Assembly: GCF_000281045.1 (NCBI RefSeq)
Contig: NW_008246072.1
Span: 1,005,753 to 1,035,067 of the forward strand
Length of the DNA: 29,315 bases
Direction of reading: 5' to 3'
From: Saprolegnia diclina VS20
Lineage: Eukaryota; Oomycota; Saprolegniomycetes; Saprolegniales; Saprolegniaceae
The position numbers and the translations under genes are program-made. The first letter of the stretch is position 1. Each line of letters begins with the position of its first letter. The notes beneath the pieces are model-generated. The model was not told the DNA's origin and made no database searches. It saw only the letters and a program-made list of their open reading frames with translations. Below are positions 18,094 to 28,376 of the stretch, piece after piece.

Positions 18094-21027
18094 ATGCTCG
18101 AGGACATCCACGTCGGCAGCCTGCACGTGGGCTTGGTACGCCGGCCCAAGCGACCGTCGCTGGCGCACATGACGTCGCTGCCGGGCCCACCGCCGGACGC
18201 GCCCGAGCTGCGGCAGACGCGGTCCGAGCCTGGCAGCGGCGGCCTCCCATTAGAGAAGGTCCCGCTGCACAAGGACGTCGACAGGATACAACAGGTAATA
18301 CGATGGCTCGGCCATCGAGACGCAACTCACCTGGTGGATGCCATATTAGGACGCGCCGCCGCATGTGGCCGTCAAGTACGGCGACACGATTCGGCTGCGC
18401 ACCAAGCTGCAAGGCACGACCGAGCTCGCGAGCGTGGGCACCTACGACCTCGCCGCGAGCTTCTTCCAGCTGCGCGGCAACCTCACGACGCACAAGTGCC
18501 ACGACCTCGCGTGCATTGCGCCTCTGACCGAGCCCGGCTTTCACCAGTCGTACTTTCGCATCGTGCCCGAGTGCTACTATGGCCACCTCAAGGTCGGCAG
18601 CCCCGTCTCGTATGGCGACGTCGTCTGCCTCGTCGACGCCGCCGACCACATCTGGAACAACAAGGTCGGGACCGCCTTCAACGGGTACTTTGGTCCATGC
18701 TCCAAGGACACGAACCTCTCGGGCACCATGTCGGTGGCGTTTCTCTTGCCGACGTCCGAAGACGAGAACGACACGGTGCCATGCTTCCAAGAGCACCGCA
18801 TCATGTACTATGGCGACAATAATGTTGTCATCCAAGTCGTCGACTCGAACCGCCTCCGCCTCGGCTTCAACCGGCTCGTGACCACGTACCGCAAGAAGAA
18901 TGCGCCCATGACCTTTGGTATCGCGCTCACATTGCACTTTCTCCAATCATTTCTGATGCGTTCGTAGGTGGTTTCCTGCGCTGCGATGGCCGCGGTGCCC
19001 TCCTCCGCTTGGAGATCCACGGCGTACCGCCGCCCAAGATCCTCACGGTCGACGTCGTCGACGGCAACACAACGACGCCGATCGCCGCCGACATTGACGA
19101 CATGCTCTCGGCCAGCATGACCATTGTTGGGCCGCCGTCTGCGACCGTTGAGATTGTGTTTACAGACCAAGGCCGCGCCCACGTCGCACTGCACGAGTAC
19201 GCTTTCGTATCTACATGATCTCAGGTCTTATCGGGTGCGGTAGGCTCGAGCGCAGCATGAACCAGCCGTTCTACGCGGTGGTCGAGCACGGCCAGCGACC
19301 CGTGCGCCTCCAGCTCGTCGCCTTGCGCAAAACCACCAGCGGGTCCTGCGTCCCTTGCACCACGCAGCGCGGTATCTCGCCGCTGACCGCCATGGCCCTC
19401 GGCTACCTCGCGCTGGTCGGCCACGCCTACCTCAAAGGCGCGATCCTTGTCACGTCTCTCTACGGTGCGCTCGTGCTCGGGGCGCTGCCCTGCCTTGTCG
19501 TGATCAAGGTCTGCTACCTCGAGCGCCTCTACGCGCCGCTGCTCGGCTCTAAGACGACGCCAACGTTGACGTTTGAGCTCTCGGTGCTCGCGTGGGAAGC
19601 GTCACAGACCGAGCGCCTCGCCAAGGCCTGTGACGACGCGTCGTCACCCTGTGACGCGGTGCCCCGGCGGTTCCTTGTGGCCGAGAACGGTGATGCAGCG
19701 AAGGCAGCGACCCGGTACACTGACACGTTGGCGTGGCGGGCTAAGAACGACATCGAGTCGCTACTGAGCACGCCGCAGCCGCTGTACCACACGATCCGCC
19801 GGTACACTTTCCCCTTGAAACATTGATCGATTCTCAAGCAACGGGTAGGTTCTACAAGCAAGGCGTCCACAAGGTCGATAAAGTCGGGCACCCGGTGTTC
19901 ATCGAGAAGATGGGGTCGATCGACATGAAGGGGCTCCAGGCCGCGGGCGTGACGCTGCCGGACCTCTTCCGACACTACCTCTTCAACATGGAGTACATTC
20001 TCCGGTTTGTGATCCCGTCGCCGTGCTCGTGTATGTCGTGCCGCGACAGCCACACGTGCAAGATGCTCATCGTGCTCGACGCGCGGGGTCTTGGCATGCG
20101 CGGTGCGTCCTCAAAGGGACGTCGCCATTTCCTGATATACCCCTGTTCTTAGATTTGGCCGGCGAGTCGCTCGAGTTTGTGAAAAGCTGCACGAGTGCGA
20201 TGCAGAAGCACTACCCGCAGCAGTCGTTCAAAATCTTCCTTATCAACGTCCCGTCGTGGTTTGGCATGATCTGGAAGTGTATCAAGCCGCTGTTGCACGA
20301 AGCGACGCGCGCCAAGACGTTCATTTTGAGCGAGGCCGAGACAGCGTCGACGCTGCTCCAGTACATTGACGCCGAGTCGCTCCCTGTCGAGTACGGCGGC
20401 ACCTGTAGTTGCGACGGCGGCTGCCTGGAACAGTCGGCCTTCCATGCGCGGCAGATCGCGTTTGTCGACGGCCATGGCGTCGACCCGGACCACCACGTCG
20501 ACCACGACGGTCTGCAGCACCTTGTCATTGATGAGCTGTCGGACGAAGACAGCGAGTCGTCGGCATCGTCGGTGGACGAAAGCCCGACCAAGAAGACACT
20601 TGGGAAAATCATGCGCCGGAAAAAGACCAAAGCCGTCGCGGCCTTGCGCAACGTCGCCAAGCAAGAGTACCTTCTCATGCGTCTCGTCAAGCACAAGCCG
20701 TTTGTGAATCCGATCGGCCTGCGTCGGCTCGTGTCCCTCACAGGTATGCGATTTCAGCTATTTTCCTATTTTTTCTGATTGCAAACTTGACTAGACCGCG
20801 AACTGTGCATTCAAAAGTCACCGAAAGACGCACCGGTCAAGTACCTCTTGACCAAGTCGACGCTCGTGCGGCCGTACCATAAACCCAACTGCTTCGAGGT
20901 CGTCTTGGACAACAACCTCTCGATGCTCCTCTTCACCGAGAACGTCCAAGCCCTCGACAGCTGGATCCAGGCAGTCGCCCACGCCATTCACGAAGCATCC
21001 TCGTCCTCGGAAGCCACGTCGACTTGA
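18094..21027 (+). CDS. Membrane-anchored Sec14 (CRAL-TRIO)-PH protein
   Basis: Seven exons: 18094-18294, 18350-18917, 18968-19206, 19266-19801, 19849-20102, 20153-20743, 20795-21027, giving 873 residues. Residues about 70-335 are strand-rich with recurring YGD turns (VKYGDTIRL, SYGDVVCLV, YYGDNNVVI), suggestive of a beta-trefoil or MIR-like fold (inference). Two hydrophobic helices at about 375-421 form a membrane hairpin. A Sec14/CRAL-TRIO lipid-exchange domain (about 500-690) follows: TLAWRAKNDIESLL, VGHPVFIEKMGSID, LIVLDARGLGMRDL, FLINVPSWFGMIWK and LPVEYGGTC. An acidic linker leads to a C-terminal PH domain (about 755-865; YLLMRLVKHKPF to LDSWIQAVAHAI). Likely role: phosphoinositide or lipid transfer at a membrane. 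The join between exons 3 and 4 is the weakest: the obvious acceptor at 19243 breaks the frame, and the CAG at 19263-19265 restores it (59-nt intron). A donor at 19158 is an alternative. Confidence 0.82.
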
Positions 21028-21235
21028 TCATGATAAAAGTATTTGCATTGACCTTGAGCATTGCTACAAGCTGGAGGTGGTCCAAGACCATCGAACATCC
21101 TTGATCATGATCCTAAGCATTAGCAGGCCAGAGGGCCGCTTGGAAGGCGCCTGGAAGTCAAGGATCCATAGAGTTTCGAGTCCAGAAGTGGTGGCTGAAG
21201 TGGGTCGTCTATTGAAGTAGATACCTAACTCTACG

Positions 21236-21682
21236 CTACATAAAATTGTCGGACTTTCTTCGTTGAGTAGGCGCTGGTGTTGATCTGGACCAAGGCCGGC
21301 AGAGGGACGAGCGCGATCCGCGGGACAAGGTGCTGGCGCGGCCACTCATGTTGAACGAGGAGCCGGAGAAGGCGACGGAGAGCCCTGGGTTTTGAACAAG
21401 GCTGTGCAAGTGCATGTGAGCATCGCCTTGACGGCAATTGTCCATGGAAGTCGAACGGTTTAGACACCGGTCTACCGCCAGGTAGATGTGGGTTCCCGAC
21501 AGCTCACTTTCTGGGTACACATGTCGCAAAATGTTTACTTGATAATTTTCGTTCATTGATAATTCAACGAATTCAGTTTCCTGCAGGGTTGGCGTACATG
21601 CTACGAATTGTACCGACCAGAGCAACTTGAACTTGCGACACGTTCTTCTCAACATAGAACTATCAAGCTCGGGAAAAGTCAT
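21236..21682 (-). CDS. Doubtful hypothetical protein, 148 aa
   Basis: An uninterrupted ATG-started frame of 148 codons on the minus strand. Third positions are mixed rather than G/C-biased in the first two thirds, unlike the real genes here; the Ser/Arg-rich last third (SGRASTLSRGS) is closer to the local codon style. No signal peptide, membrane helix or known motif is visible. It may be a chance frame, a fast-evolving gene or a remnant. Confidence 0.2.
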   Translation of the reverse strand: MTFPELDSSMLRRTCRKFKLLWSVQFVACTPTLQETEFVELSMNENYQVNILRHVYPESELSGTHIYLAVDRCLNRSTSMDNCRQGDAHMHLHSLVQNPGLSVAFSGSSFNMSGRASTLSRGSRSSLCRPWSRSTPAPTQRRKSDNFM

Positions 21683-21829
21683 GCATTACTGCGTCGACGA
21701 TCGGAGTGGGAGCAAACGAGGGCGGCGATAACACGTCCTTCTCAATGCACCCCAAAGGGAAGAACCTCCCTATTCCCTTGTGCCGACCCCCCTCACCTCT
21801 AGAATCCGATGTCCTTGGAGCGACGATGG

Positions 21830-21872
21830 CCACTTTTCATTTCAAATTGGCCTCTTTTCATTTTCGAATTGG
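21830..21872 (+). promoter_or_regulatory. Duplicated initiator-like core promoter element
   Basis: Two adjoining imperfect copies: CCACTTTTCATTTCAAATTGG (21830-21850, one base longer than shown by its core TTTTCATTTC.AATTGG) and its neighbour at 21851-21872. Both contain TCATTT, resembling the oomycete initiator consensus YCAWTTY, followed by an ATTGG (reverse CCAAT). They end 8 bp before the ATG at 21881. An in-frame ATG at 21809 would make them coding; their promoter-like content is why I prefer 21881. Confidence 0.4.
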
Positions 21873-21880
21873 CTGGCAAA

Positions 21881-23115
21881 ATGCGCCGTGATCTTGGTCG
21901 ATGCAAGGTTGTCTTTTGGGCTCTGCACTACGTAGCCCGTGACGACAAGAATTGGGACGAGCTGCTGACCGCGTTGATTGAAGCCAACTTCCGCATCGAC
22001 GAGCGCGAACTCTTCTGCTACTGGACCATCGAGTGGGAGGTCCTTGCAAAACCATGCTCAACTGCTGGATCAAAATGCAATTCGTAGGCTGTTACAAAGT
22101 TCATTCGCATCTTCTTCCCCAACGCCAAGCGCGAGCAACTGTACCAGCGCTGGTACCGGACTCTCGAGCCGGGTCTCATCACTGGCAGATACACCGATGA
22201 CGAGACAAAGCTCCTCTGCGACTTGGTGGCGCACTACGGCGGCGGCAAGATTGATTGGGGCGCTATCAAGCGCATCATGCGCCGCAGGTACGCACTGCCA
22301 TCTCCATCTCTAACCACTCAAGCATACGCATGAATAGCACCAAGAGCCTGCGCGACCGCTACAACAAGTACGCGCGCAACAGTCTCGTGCGCAGGTACGC
22401 TACTATTTTGCATTGCGAATTAGCTCATGATGCACATAGCCGGTTTGAACCTGCGGAATGTGACGTGATCGAGGCCGGGTGCACCGCGGGCCACAACCAG
22501 AAGCGCATCACAGACGACCTCAACACCCTTCTGCGTCAACGCTCAGACCTTGCACGCAGCGTGGGCGAAAAGCACGGTATCGAAAAGCCCATGCGCTCGG
22601 TCGTGGACGTGGAGAACTACCTCAAGACCCTCGCTTCCTACAAGCGTCGATCGAACGCCGGTCGCCCCGGCTCGGCCAAGAAGGCGCGTCATCTCGAAGA
22701 GCAAAAGACCGCCGCTTGCGCTGCCAATGATTCGATGCTCGATGTCGCCAACTTGCTCGAGATGTTCTGCTTGGACCTTCCCGACCTCCAGGATGCCGAG
22801 AGCAGCCTCGACGAGATCGCCTTGATCGACTGGCCGTCGCACGAGTCCGACACCATGCGACACTGGTTCGACGAGGAGCCTGGTCCGGTGGCACCCTCCA
22901 CGCACTTTGGCGTCCATGCCAACGTCGATCTGTACGCACCTTGCAGCCAAGTCCCTCGCGATGCATCGGTTGAGCCCGTTGATGCCGAACCTGCAAGCCG
23001 TCATCTCTTTGCCAACTTGCAACGCCCGTCGGCCGACGTGGACCTCGACTCGCTGGAGATGCTGCTCACTCGTATCGCTCAGCACCATGTCGCACTGCCC
23101 ACGTCGACTTGGTAG
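21881..23115 (+). CDS. Myb/SANT-like DNA-binding protein
   Basis: Four exons: 21881-22039, 22088-22287, 22338-22394, 22440-23115, giving 363 residues. The N-terminal 150 residues hold two to three Myb-type helix-turn-helix repeats. The first is divergent (about 10-50). The second ends in REQLYQRWYRTLEPG. The third is clearest: GRYTDDETKLLCDLVAHYGG, then DWGAIKRIMRRRS, then TKSLRDRYNKYARN, across two introns. This spacing is that of R2R3-type Myb factors, with aromatic or aliphatic residues replacing some Trp. The rest is low-complexity, acidic and without a known domain, and could serve in activation. Expected role: nuclear sequence-specific DNA binding. The last intron (45 nt) is in frame and stop-free, so its retention would add 15 residues. 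The start could also be the in-frame ATG at 21809. Confidence 0.8.
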
Positions 23116-23474
23116 CTTTAGTTTATACTGTCAATATATGTGTTCATCCTTCCAATACAGTTGTACTAGAGTACGAGGACACATATGCTCAGAATCGGCT
23201 CGCATAGCTGTCGTTGCTTACGACAACCAGCGCCAAACGAGTCCTCAACGCCTCAACTCTCGCAAGCCGAGCACCCAGCAGAAGGCGCAGCTGCTTACTC
23301 GCAAGTACCAGTGAGCCCATGCGCAGGAGAGGAAAGAAGTAGACGTGGGCCCTCGATCAGATGAGCCATCATGCATCGAGGACACCGTCAAGGACGCACT
23401 CTCAGCGCCACGAGACGACACGAGCTATCACGTTGCTATATTTCAGAGGATGGCAGTCGGTGCCATGCTCTGCC
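23116..23474. other. Intergenic spacer, convergent Myb-like / TMC
   Basis: 359 bp between two genes that converge. I see no conserved coding segment. A short plus-strand frame ending near 23313 is Gln/Lys/Arg-rich but has no clear start or family. Terminators for both genes probably lie here but no specific signal is recognisable. Confidence 0.45.
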
Positions 23475-26400
23475 TCAGAGTTTTTGAAGCTTGAGTTTCT
23501 TGTCTTGGGCTGCGACCTTCTTGAGAAGGGCGGCGATCATGGCTTTGGCTTCTTGGTCTTGTACATGTCCAGCAAGCTACGACAAATCCAAGTAGGGTCT
23601 GCGATACCGAGGATCGATGTGCGTACGAGCGTCGCTTCGATCGAGTTGGCTTTGAGTCCGACTTGCATGAGTAGGAGCACAATGATTGCCCACAAGAGCG
23701 TCACGCCCGTCGTGGCGAGGTCGGCAAAGAAGCCGACACCGTCTGTCGTGAGAACCAACTATTCACTTTTCATCGACCTTCCACTACAGGACAATATCGT
23801 ACATTGAGGACGGGGCTGTAGCCGGTCGTGCTGTTGACAAACGGTCCACAGGCCGTCGCACACACGCAGCCCGGATACCCTGCACTGCACTCGTTGGTGG
23901 GACTCGTTTGAAAGAAGAAACTCTACGTCATCATCAGCGGGGAGCGCGACAACGTAGCTCTTACCATCGGGCTGGTCGTGTTCAAGACGCACGTTTGGCT
24001 CGGTGATGCATACGAGCTGCAGAGAAACGGAGCATCGCGCACTTGGAGATCGCAGTGTTTGGGCAAGTGGACATTGGTGAGGAACCAGTACATGCCGGTG
24101 ACATAGACGGCGACCGTGCACCAGTAGAGCTTGATGAAGAAGACGCCCGCGTTCTTGGCACTCCACGGCGCATTCGGTTTCTTCATAAACGCCTAGTACA
24201 ATTGATGAAAAGCCACCCACATATCCAGAAATGACGACAACCTGAAGGTACAGCTTGTCAAATTTGAAGCTGAGCGTGAGCAAGACCACGGTAACGAGAC
24301 CCGCCGACGGACAGAGCGGGATTGCAAATGCGTACAACGTACACGACGACATGAGCGCGACCATGGTCGGCGCGATCAGAAATTCACTGCGCGTGTCGGT
24401 GGGTGGCAACTCGAGGCCCTTTCGCTTGGCGCGCAGCCGCTTGACGAGCCGCAAGAGGCCAAAGATGCCCGAGAGCGTCAACGCTGTAACCTTGGGCGTC
24501 ACAAAGTTGGTCACAACGAGCACGACGAGGCCGGACGCGACCTGCTCGGCCCGGCACGCGTACGCATCTGGCTTGAACTTTTGCATGACGTTGCTGCGGA
24601 TCTCGTAGGCAAACGGAAGCCACGAGATGGGCTGTTCCGAGCTTGAGCTCAAGAACGGGTCGAGTAGCATCGCGTACGACCAGAGCTGCAGTAGAATGTT
24701 GAGCAGTTGGGCCAAGAAGAGGCGCGTGACCATGGCTTTGATGCGAAACCCGTTGTCGTCCCAGCGCTCAAAGTTGGTGAGGACACCAAGGACCTTGGGG
24801 AGCACGCCGTTGATGACGCTGACCCCAATCGGCACGATACTAGTGCAAGAGGCAGGACACAGTGTCGATCGACCTGGAGACCGACAACATACCTCGCTGC
24901 GTACGCTTGAAGCGCGGGCACTTGGGCCTTGATGATCTGCGCAAACGACGACGCCTCGACCGTGAGGAGACCGATGAGTCCCCAAGAGATGCCTTGCACC
25001 GCAACGTAGATGAAAAAGGCGACGGCCCGTCGCGCGTACAGCGCGTAGCGCTCTCGTCTACGGAGAGTTCCTGTCGCATGCAAAGAGGTCGAGTGTCGTG
25101 GTACTTGGTGCGATTTTGGATTTCCGCTTGCTTGATATCGTCGTACAAGGCGACATGCAAGCTGTCCCAGAGGCTCTTGCGCAGGTCCGAGACGTCCTAC
25201 GTCATATCGGACCTTGTCATCCCGCACAGTTGTGTTGTGTACGTCTTTGGTCGTCGCTTCAAAGTCCCATGCATTCAAGAGCAGCTTCCCAAACGTCGAG
25301 GGCCGTCCGGCCTCGGCTGCGTGGCGCAGCTTGGCGTAGCGGTCTTCTTGGAGCCACTTGTACGTGGATATGAGGAGGAAGAGGCTGCTGGTGCCGCCAA
25401 GGTAGATCTACGGCGTCGTCAGCTGCTACGCTCACCGGCAGTAGCGGCTCACGCTGTAAGCGAAGGCTTCGTTGGTTGTGTAGCTTGGAAACAAGAGGCA
25501 GTTGGGCATCAACCCTGTAAACGTACTCCACGACGTATAGTGCTATCCAAAATATTGCCCGAATATATATACAGAATATATAGTTGTACCGTCTCGAGAA
25601 GCTCGGAAATGTGCAATATGAGAAAGTACAGCGACGGCAACGACAAAATCAAGTAGTTGAGGAGGACCCAGCGGCAAAACATAAAGTACGCTGCCACCGA
25701 GTGGCCGTAGCGCGCTTCGATCTGCTTGATGTCGTGGCTGAGTGGCACAAGCCGCCGGGCGATTGCAAGTAGACGCTGGTGCCACGATCGCCCCGTGGCG
25801 TTGACGAGATCGTCGTCGTCGTCGTCGTCCGCGGCCACGTCGGCGGCGCCATGCAGCAGCTGCCGCACCGCTTCTTTCGAACGCTCTCGATCCAGTTGAT
25901 GCTGGCCTTGCATTGCGCTGCCACCAAGTGCATAATTTGGCTTGTTGGTGCGGCGGGCTTTCGCGAGGCTCATCGCTTCGTCTTCCCAGGCCGCCTCGGC
26001 CGTGGCAAATGCCTCGGTCTGCTCCTTCAAGCGCTCTTCCAGCTTGTGTATATGGGCCACAAATGCTTTCTACGCCATAGTCATGAGCTGTTGTTGCGAG
26101 AGGAAGCCACCTTGTGCTCTTGCCACTTCTCCATGCGACTCTTCATGGCCTCAATGTGGGCGGCGTAAAGCTGCACCTTCTTCTCGAGCCGCTGGCGTAC
26201 ATAGTCGGGGTTGTCGTTGACAAAGCCGTCGACAGCATCTTCGTCGTCGTCGTCGTCGTTCCTGGCCTTGGTGGCCGACGGTCGCTGCTTGGTCGTTGTC
26301 GGGTCGGCGAGCACGGACGCGAGCTCCGCGTCCAGCGACGCCCAGTCGGATGGCGGTGCCATGTTGAAGCCTTGCACTGGCGTGCTACACGCGGCAGTGA

Positions 26401-26633
26401 GCGATCGAGAGATTGGTCGCAGGCGGCGTACGACGCGACAAAGCCGTCTGCGTCCTCGTCGACGTCCATGTCGTCATAGAGGCCGCGCTTGGGCGCCACG
26501 GGCACGACCTTGGCCGAGCTGCCTGGCGACTACGGCGAGCCATGACACGAGTGGCGCTACGCAGAGGGCGTACCTTTGGGGCGGCGCGGAGCTGGTTCAA
26601 GTCCCGGTCCTGGCCGCGGTCTCCGGCCAACAT
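23475..26633 (-). CDS. Transmembrane channel-like (TMC) protein
   Basis: Thirteen exons, 5' to 3': 26574-26633, 26432-26529, 26111-26384, 25590-26069, 25453-25542, 25243-25407, 25105-25196, 24893-25057, 24242-24839, 23965-24192, 23803-23922, 23627-23758, 23475-23576, giving 867 residues; introns are 41-53 nt. Residues 1-260 are cytosolic, charged, with two Asp runs and a coiled coil. The first membrane helix follows YGHSVAAYFMFCRWVLLNYL, the classic TMC entry. Later TMC landmarks: WSTFTGLMP; FGKLLLNAWDF before a charged loop; RERYALYARRAVAFF; SIVPIGVSVINGVLPKVL; and NFERWDDNGFRIKAMVTRLF. The family CWET/GQE signature is only loosely kept (ACRAEQVASGLVV). A Cys-rich extracellular loop (about residues 755-790) precedes the last helix, and the C-terminus is Lys-rich. 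TMC proteins are ten-helix ion channels, including animal hearing channels; function here is unknown. An anoctamin call was considered and set aside. Confidence 0.85.
25809..25829. repeat. GTC/GAC trinucleotide run coding poly-Asp
   Basis: A run of GTC-type triplets inside TMC exon 4, read on the minus strand as seven consecutive Asp (residues about 225-231). Such runs are prone to slippage and length variation. Confidence 0.85.
26241..26259. repeat. Second GTC/GAC run in TMC exon 3
   Basis: A second triplet run, read on the minus strand as five Asp followed by Glu, in the cytosolic N-terminal part of the TMC protein. With the run in exon 4 it gives the N-terminus two acidic clusters. Confidence 0.8.
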
Positions 26634-26921
26634 CAAGCATGGACTTCGGTTTCACGGTTGATTCCGGATACACATTATCCGGTAGTGTTTACGCAATGCG
26701 CGTCCAGATGCGCGCGTCTGGCATTCGTCGAGTGTCGAGACGCCACCATGCAAGGACGCGTCACTTGGTTAAGCCTCGACGCGCTCTTGGAGAGACCGCG
26801 CCGCTGCAACCTCATGACGTTTCATCTCTTTTCCATGCTTGGGCGTGAGCGGATCTGCATTAGAGGCTACATCGTCGTTGCCTTACAGCTGGCACGCGTG
26901 AACCTGAGGTGCGCGCATCTC
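26634..26921. promoter_or_regulatory. Shared divergent promoter region TMC / TMEM65
   Basis: A 288-bp gap between the start codons of two genes pointing away from each other, so the promoters of both probably lie here. No TATA box or clear initiator was picked out by eye. Minus-strand 5' exons of TMC were traced up to 26633 and none further upstream was needed. Confidence 0.4.
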
Positions 26922-27607
26922 ATGTCGCATGCCATTTCCATGTTGTGGCGGAACCCACGGCTTTCGGGGGTCGCGTCGCGCCTGGCGCGGGCGGCCTCGA
27001 CGACGTCCGCTGCGGACGCGAACCGAGCGGTGCTGCAGCGCCTCGCCCAGGCCACGGACCACGAGCTGTCGCTCATGGCGCAGGCGATCGACGCTGGCAC
27101 GGTTGCGCGGATACAGGCGCTGCTGCCCGCAAGCACGGTCGCGGTGCCGCCGCCGTCCAAGGCCCAGCTGCGCCAGGTCATGGTGCGCAGCATGGTGCCG
27201 TTCATTGGTTTTGGCTTTGTCGACAACTTCATCTTGATCATCGCCGGCGACTACATTGACACGACGCTCGGCGTCTCGCTCGGGATCTCGACCATGGCTG
27301 CCGCCGGCATTGGCAACACAATCAGGTACCACCGGTATTGCAACGATACTGAATGGCTCATGGAGTTGCTAGTGATGTCGCTGGCATTGGCCTCGGCGGC
27401 GTCATTGAAGATTGCGCCGCTCGCATGGGCCTCGCCGACCCCAAGCTGCTGAAGGAGCAGCTCGACATGCGCGTGACGCGCGTCGCGCACTACACGGGCT
27501 GCACGATCGGCGTCGTCATTGGTTGCATGCTTGGCATGGCGCCGCTGCTCTTTCTCGAGACGAAGGAGGACCTCCAGGCCAAGGCGACGCTCGACGTAGC
27601 AAATTGA
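26922..27607 (+). CDS. TMEM65: TMEM65-like mitochondrial inner-membrane protein
   Basis: Two exons, 26922-27325 and 27373-27607, joined within an AGT codon across a 47-nt intron, giving 212 residues. The N-terminus (SMLWRNPRLSGVASRLARAA) is a typical mitochondrial presequence: Arg-rich, no acid. The TMEM65 core is unmistakable: GFGFVDNFILIIAGDYID, then ISTMAAAGIGNTISDVAGIG (across the join), then GLGGVIEDCAARMGL, and a last hydrophobic helix TGCTIGVVIGCMLGMAPLLF. About three membrane helices are present, as in animal TMEM65 (about 240 residues). Animal TMEM65 is an inner mitochondrial membrane protein reported to act in mitochondrial sodium/calcium exchange. The start may instead be the second in-frame ATG at 26940, which would begin the presequence directly. 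Confidence 0.92.
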
Positions 27608-28012
27608 GTGCACTGTCGATCGTGTCCTCAATTCTAGTGCTTGGAGCCGTGCGTTGCGTGAATTGCAAATTGCTAACAGGGCAACATACAATTAACCTTG
27701 TGTGTTTCGTCAACTGACTGCAGCTCCTCACATCGTAGTCGTTGACACTTGACTATCAATGATGCAGGACCGTGGGCGTGTGGAGGACAAGGCATTAGCC
27801 AACACGGCTCCTCATATCCGCGCAGCACACGCAAGCTTGGTTGTTGCTTGGGTGTTGGCCTGATGCACTCGATCGCATGTACACATAAATATAGGCGCTG
27901 CTGCAAGCTCCCTTTGACACGACGGACGACGCTACCAGATGCGCGGACAAAGCGATGAGAAACCAGTAGTACTAGTACTCGGTAGTCGAATCACAAGATA
28001 GAACACACTGCA
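27608..28012. other. Intergenic spacer after TMEM65
   Basis: About 400 bp without recognisable genes. It includes an AT-rich CATAAATATA stretch near 27883 and a region rich in short CTAGTA-type words near 27970. No tRNA cloverleaf or repeat unit was identified. Confidence 0.45.
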
Positions 28013-28376
28013 TTACACTTTATTCTGGAAAATATTCAACAACCACAAGTTGACGCTGAGAGAGCGTTGGCGCCTGGCCTTGCGGTGGAGACGGTAGTAG
28101 GTCCAATCGCAGACGAACGTACACAAGTGCGTGCCCGCCAAGAGCACGGACATGTGTACGCACTGCCGCGACTGGACCTTCTACCATCTGCAGCGCAAGC
28201 CAAGCGCAGACGCGCGCCAAATGTCGATCTTCGCTCGGTTCTTCATCTTGTATTCTTGACTTGGGCACGAACTTCTCCTTGTTGGCTCCGTCGTACGGCT
28301 TGCTCTTGGCCTTTTTGGCCACGCAGCGCTTCTTCTTTGCGACGCGTGTTCGCGACTTCTTGACGTCCTCTGTCAT
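28013..28376 (-). CDS. Possible small basic protein, two exons
   Basis: Proposed exons 28269-28376 and 28013-28180, joined in phase 0 across an 88-nt intron (GTGCCC...GGTAG), giving 91 residues. Exon 1 starts MTEDVKKSRTRVAKKKR and is strongly Lys/Arg-rich. Exon 2 contains a short hydrophobic stretch (MSVLLAGTHLCTFVCDW) followed by an Arg-rich segment and ends at a TAA. Both exons show the G/C third-position bias of the real genes in these frames and not in the others, which is the main reason for proposing the gene. The family is not recognised. The intron is longer than usual here and its limits are uncertain; the upstream frame is also open beyond the chosen ATG. Confidence 0.38.

Larger units (their letters stand above)
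21028..21880. other. Intergenic spacer before the Myb-like gene
   Basis: About 850 bp, more AT-rich than the genes. It contains one ATG-started minus-strand frame (21236-21682, listed separately) and, near its right end, duplicated initiator-like elements. No transposon, tRNA or conserved protein segment was recognised. Confidence 0.45.

Noticed and set aside
23475-26633. Anoctamin (TMEM16) identity for the multi-helix protein
   Set aside because: The first-helix entry, the NAWDF loop and the VPIGVSVINGVLP segment fit TMC better, and no anoctamin calcium-site pattern was seen.
26211-27452. Open frame of 413 codons on the + strand as one gene
   Set aside because: Its left half is antisense to TMC exons 1-3. 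Only the part from 26922 is real (TMEM65), and it ends at a splice site at 27325.
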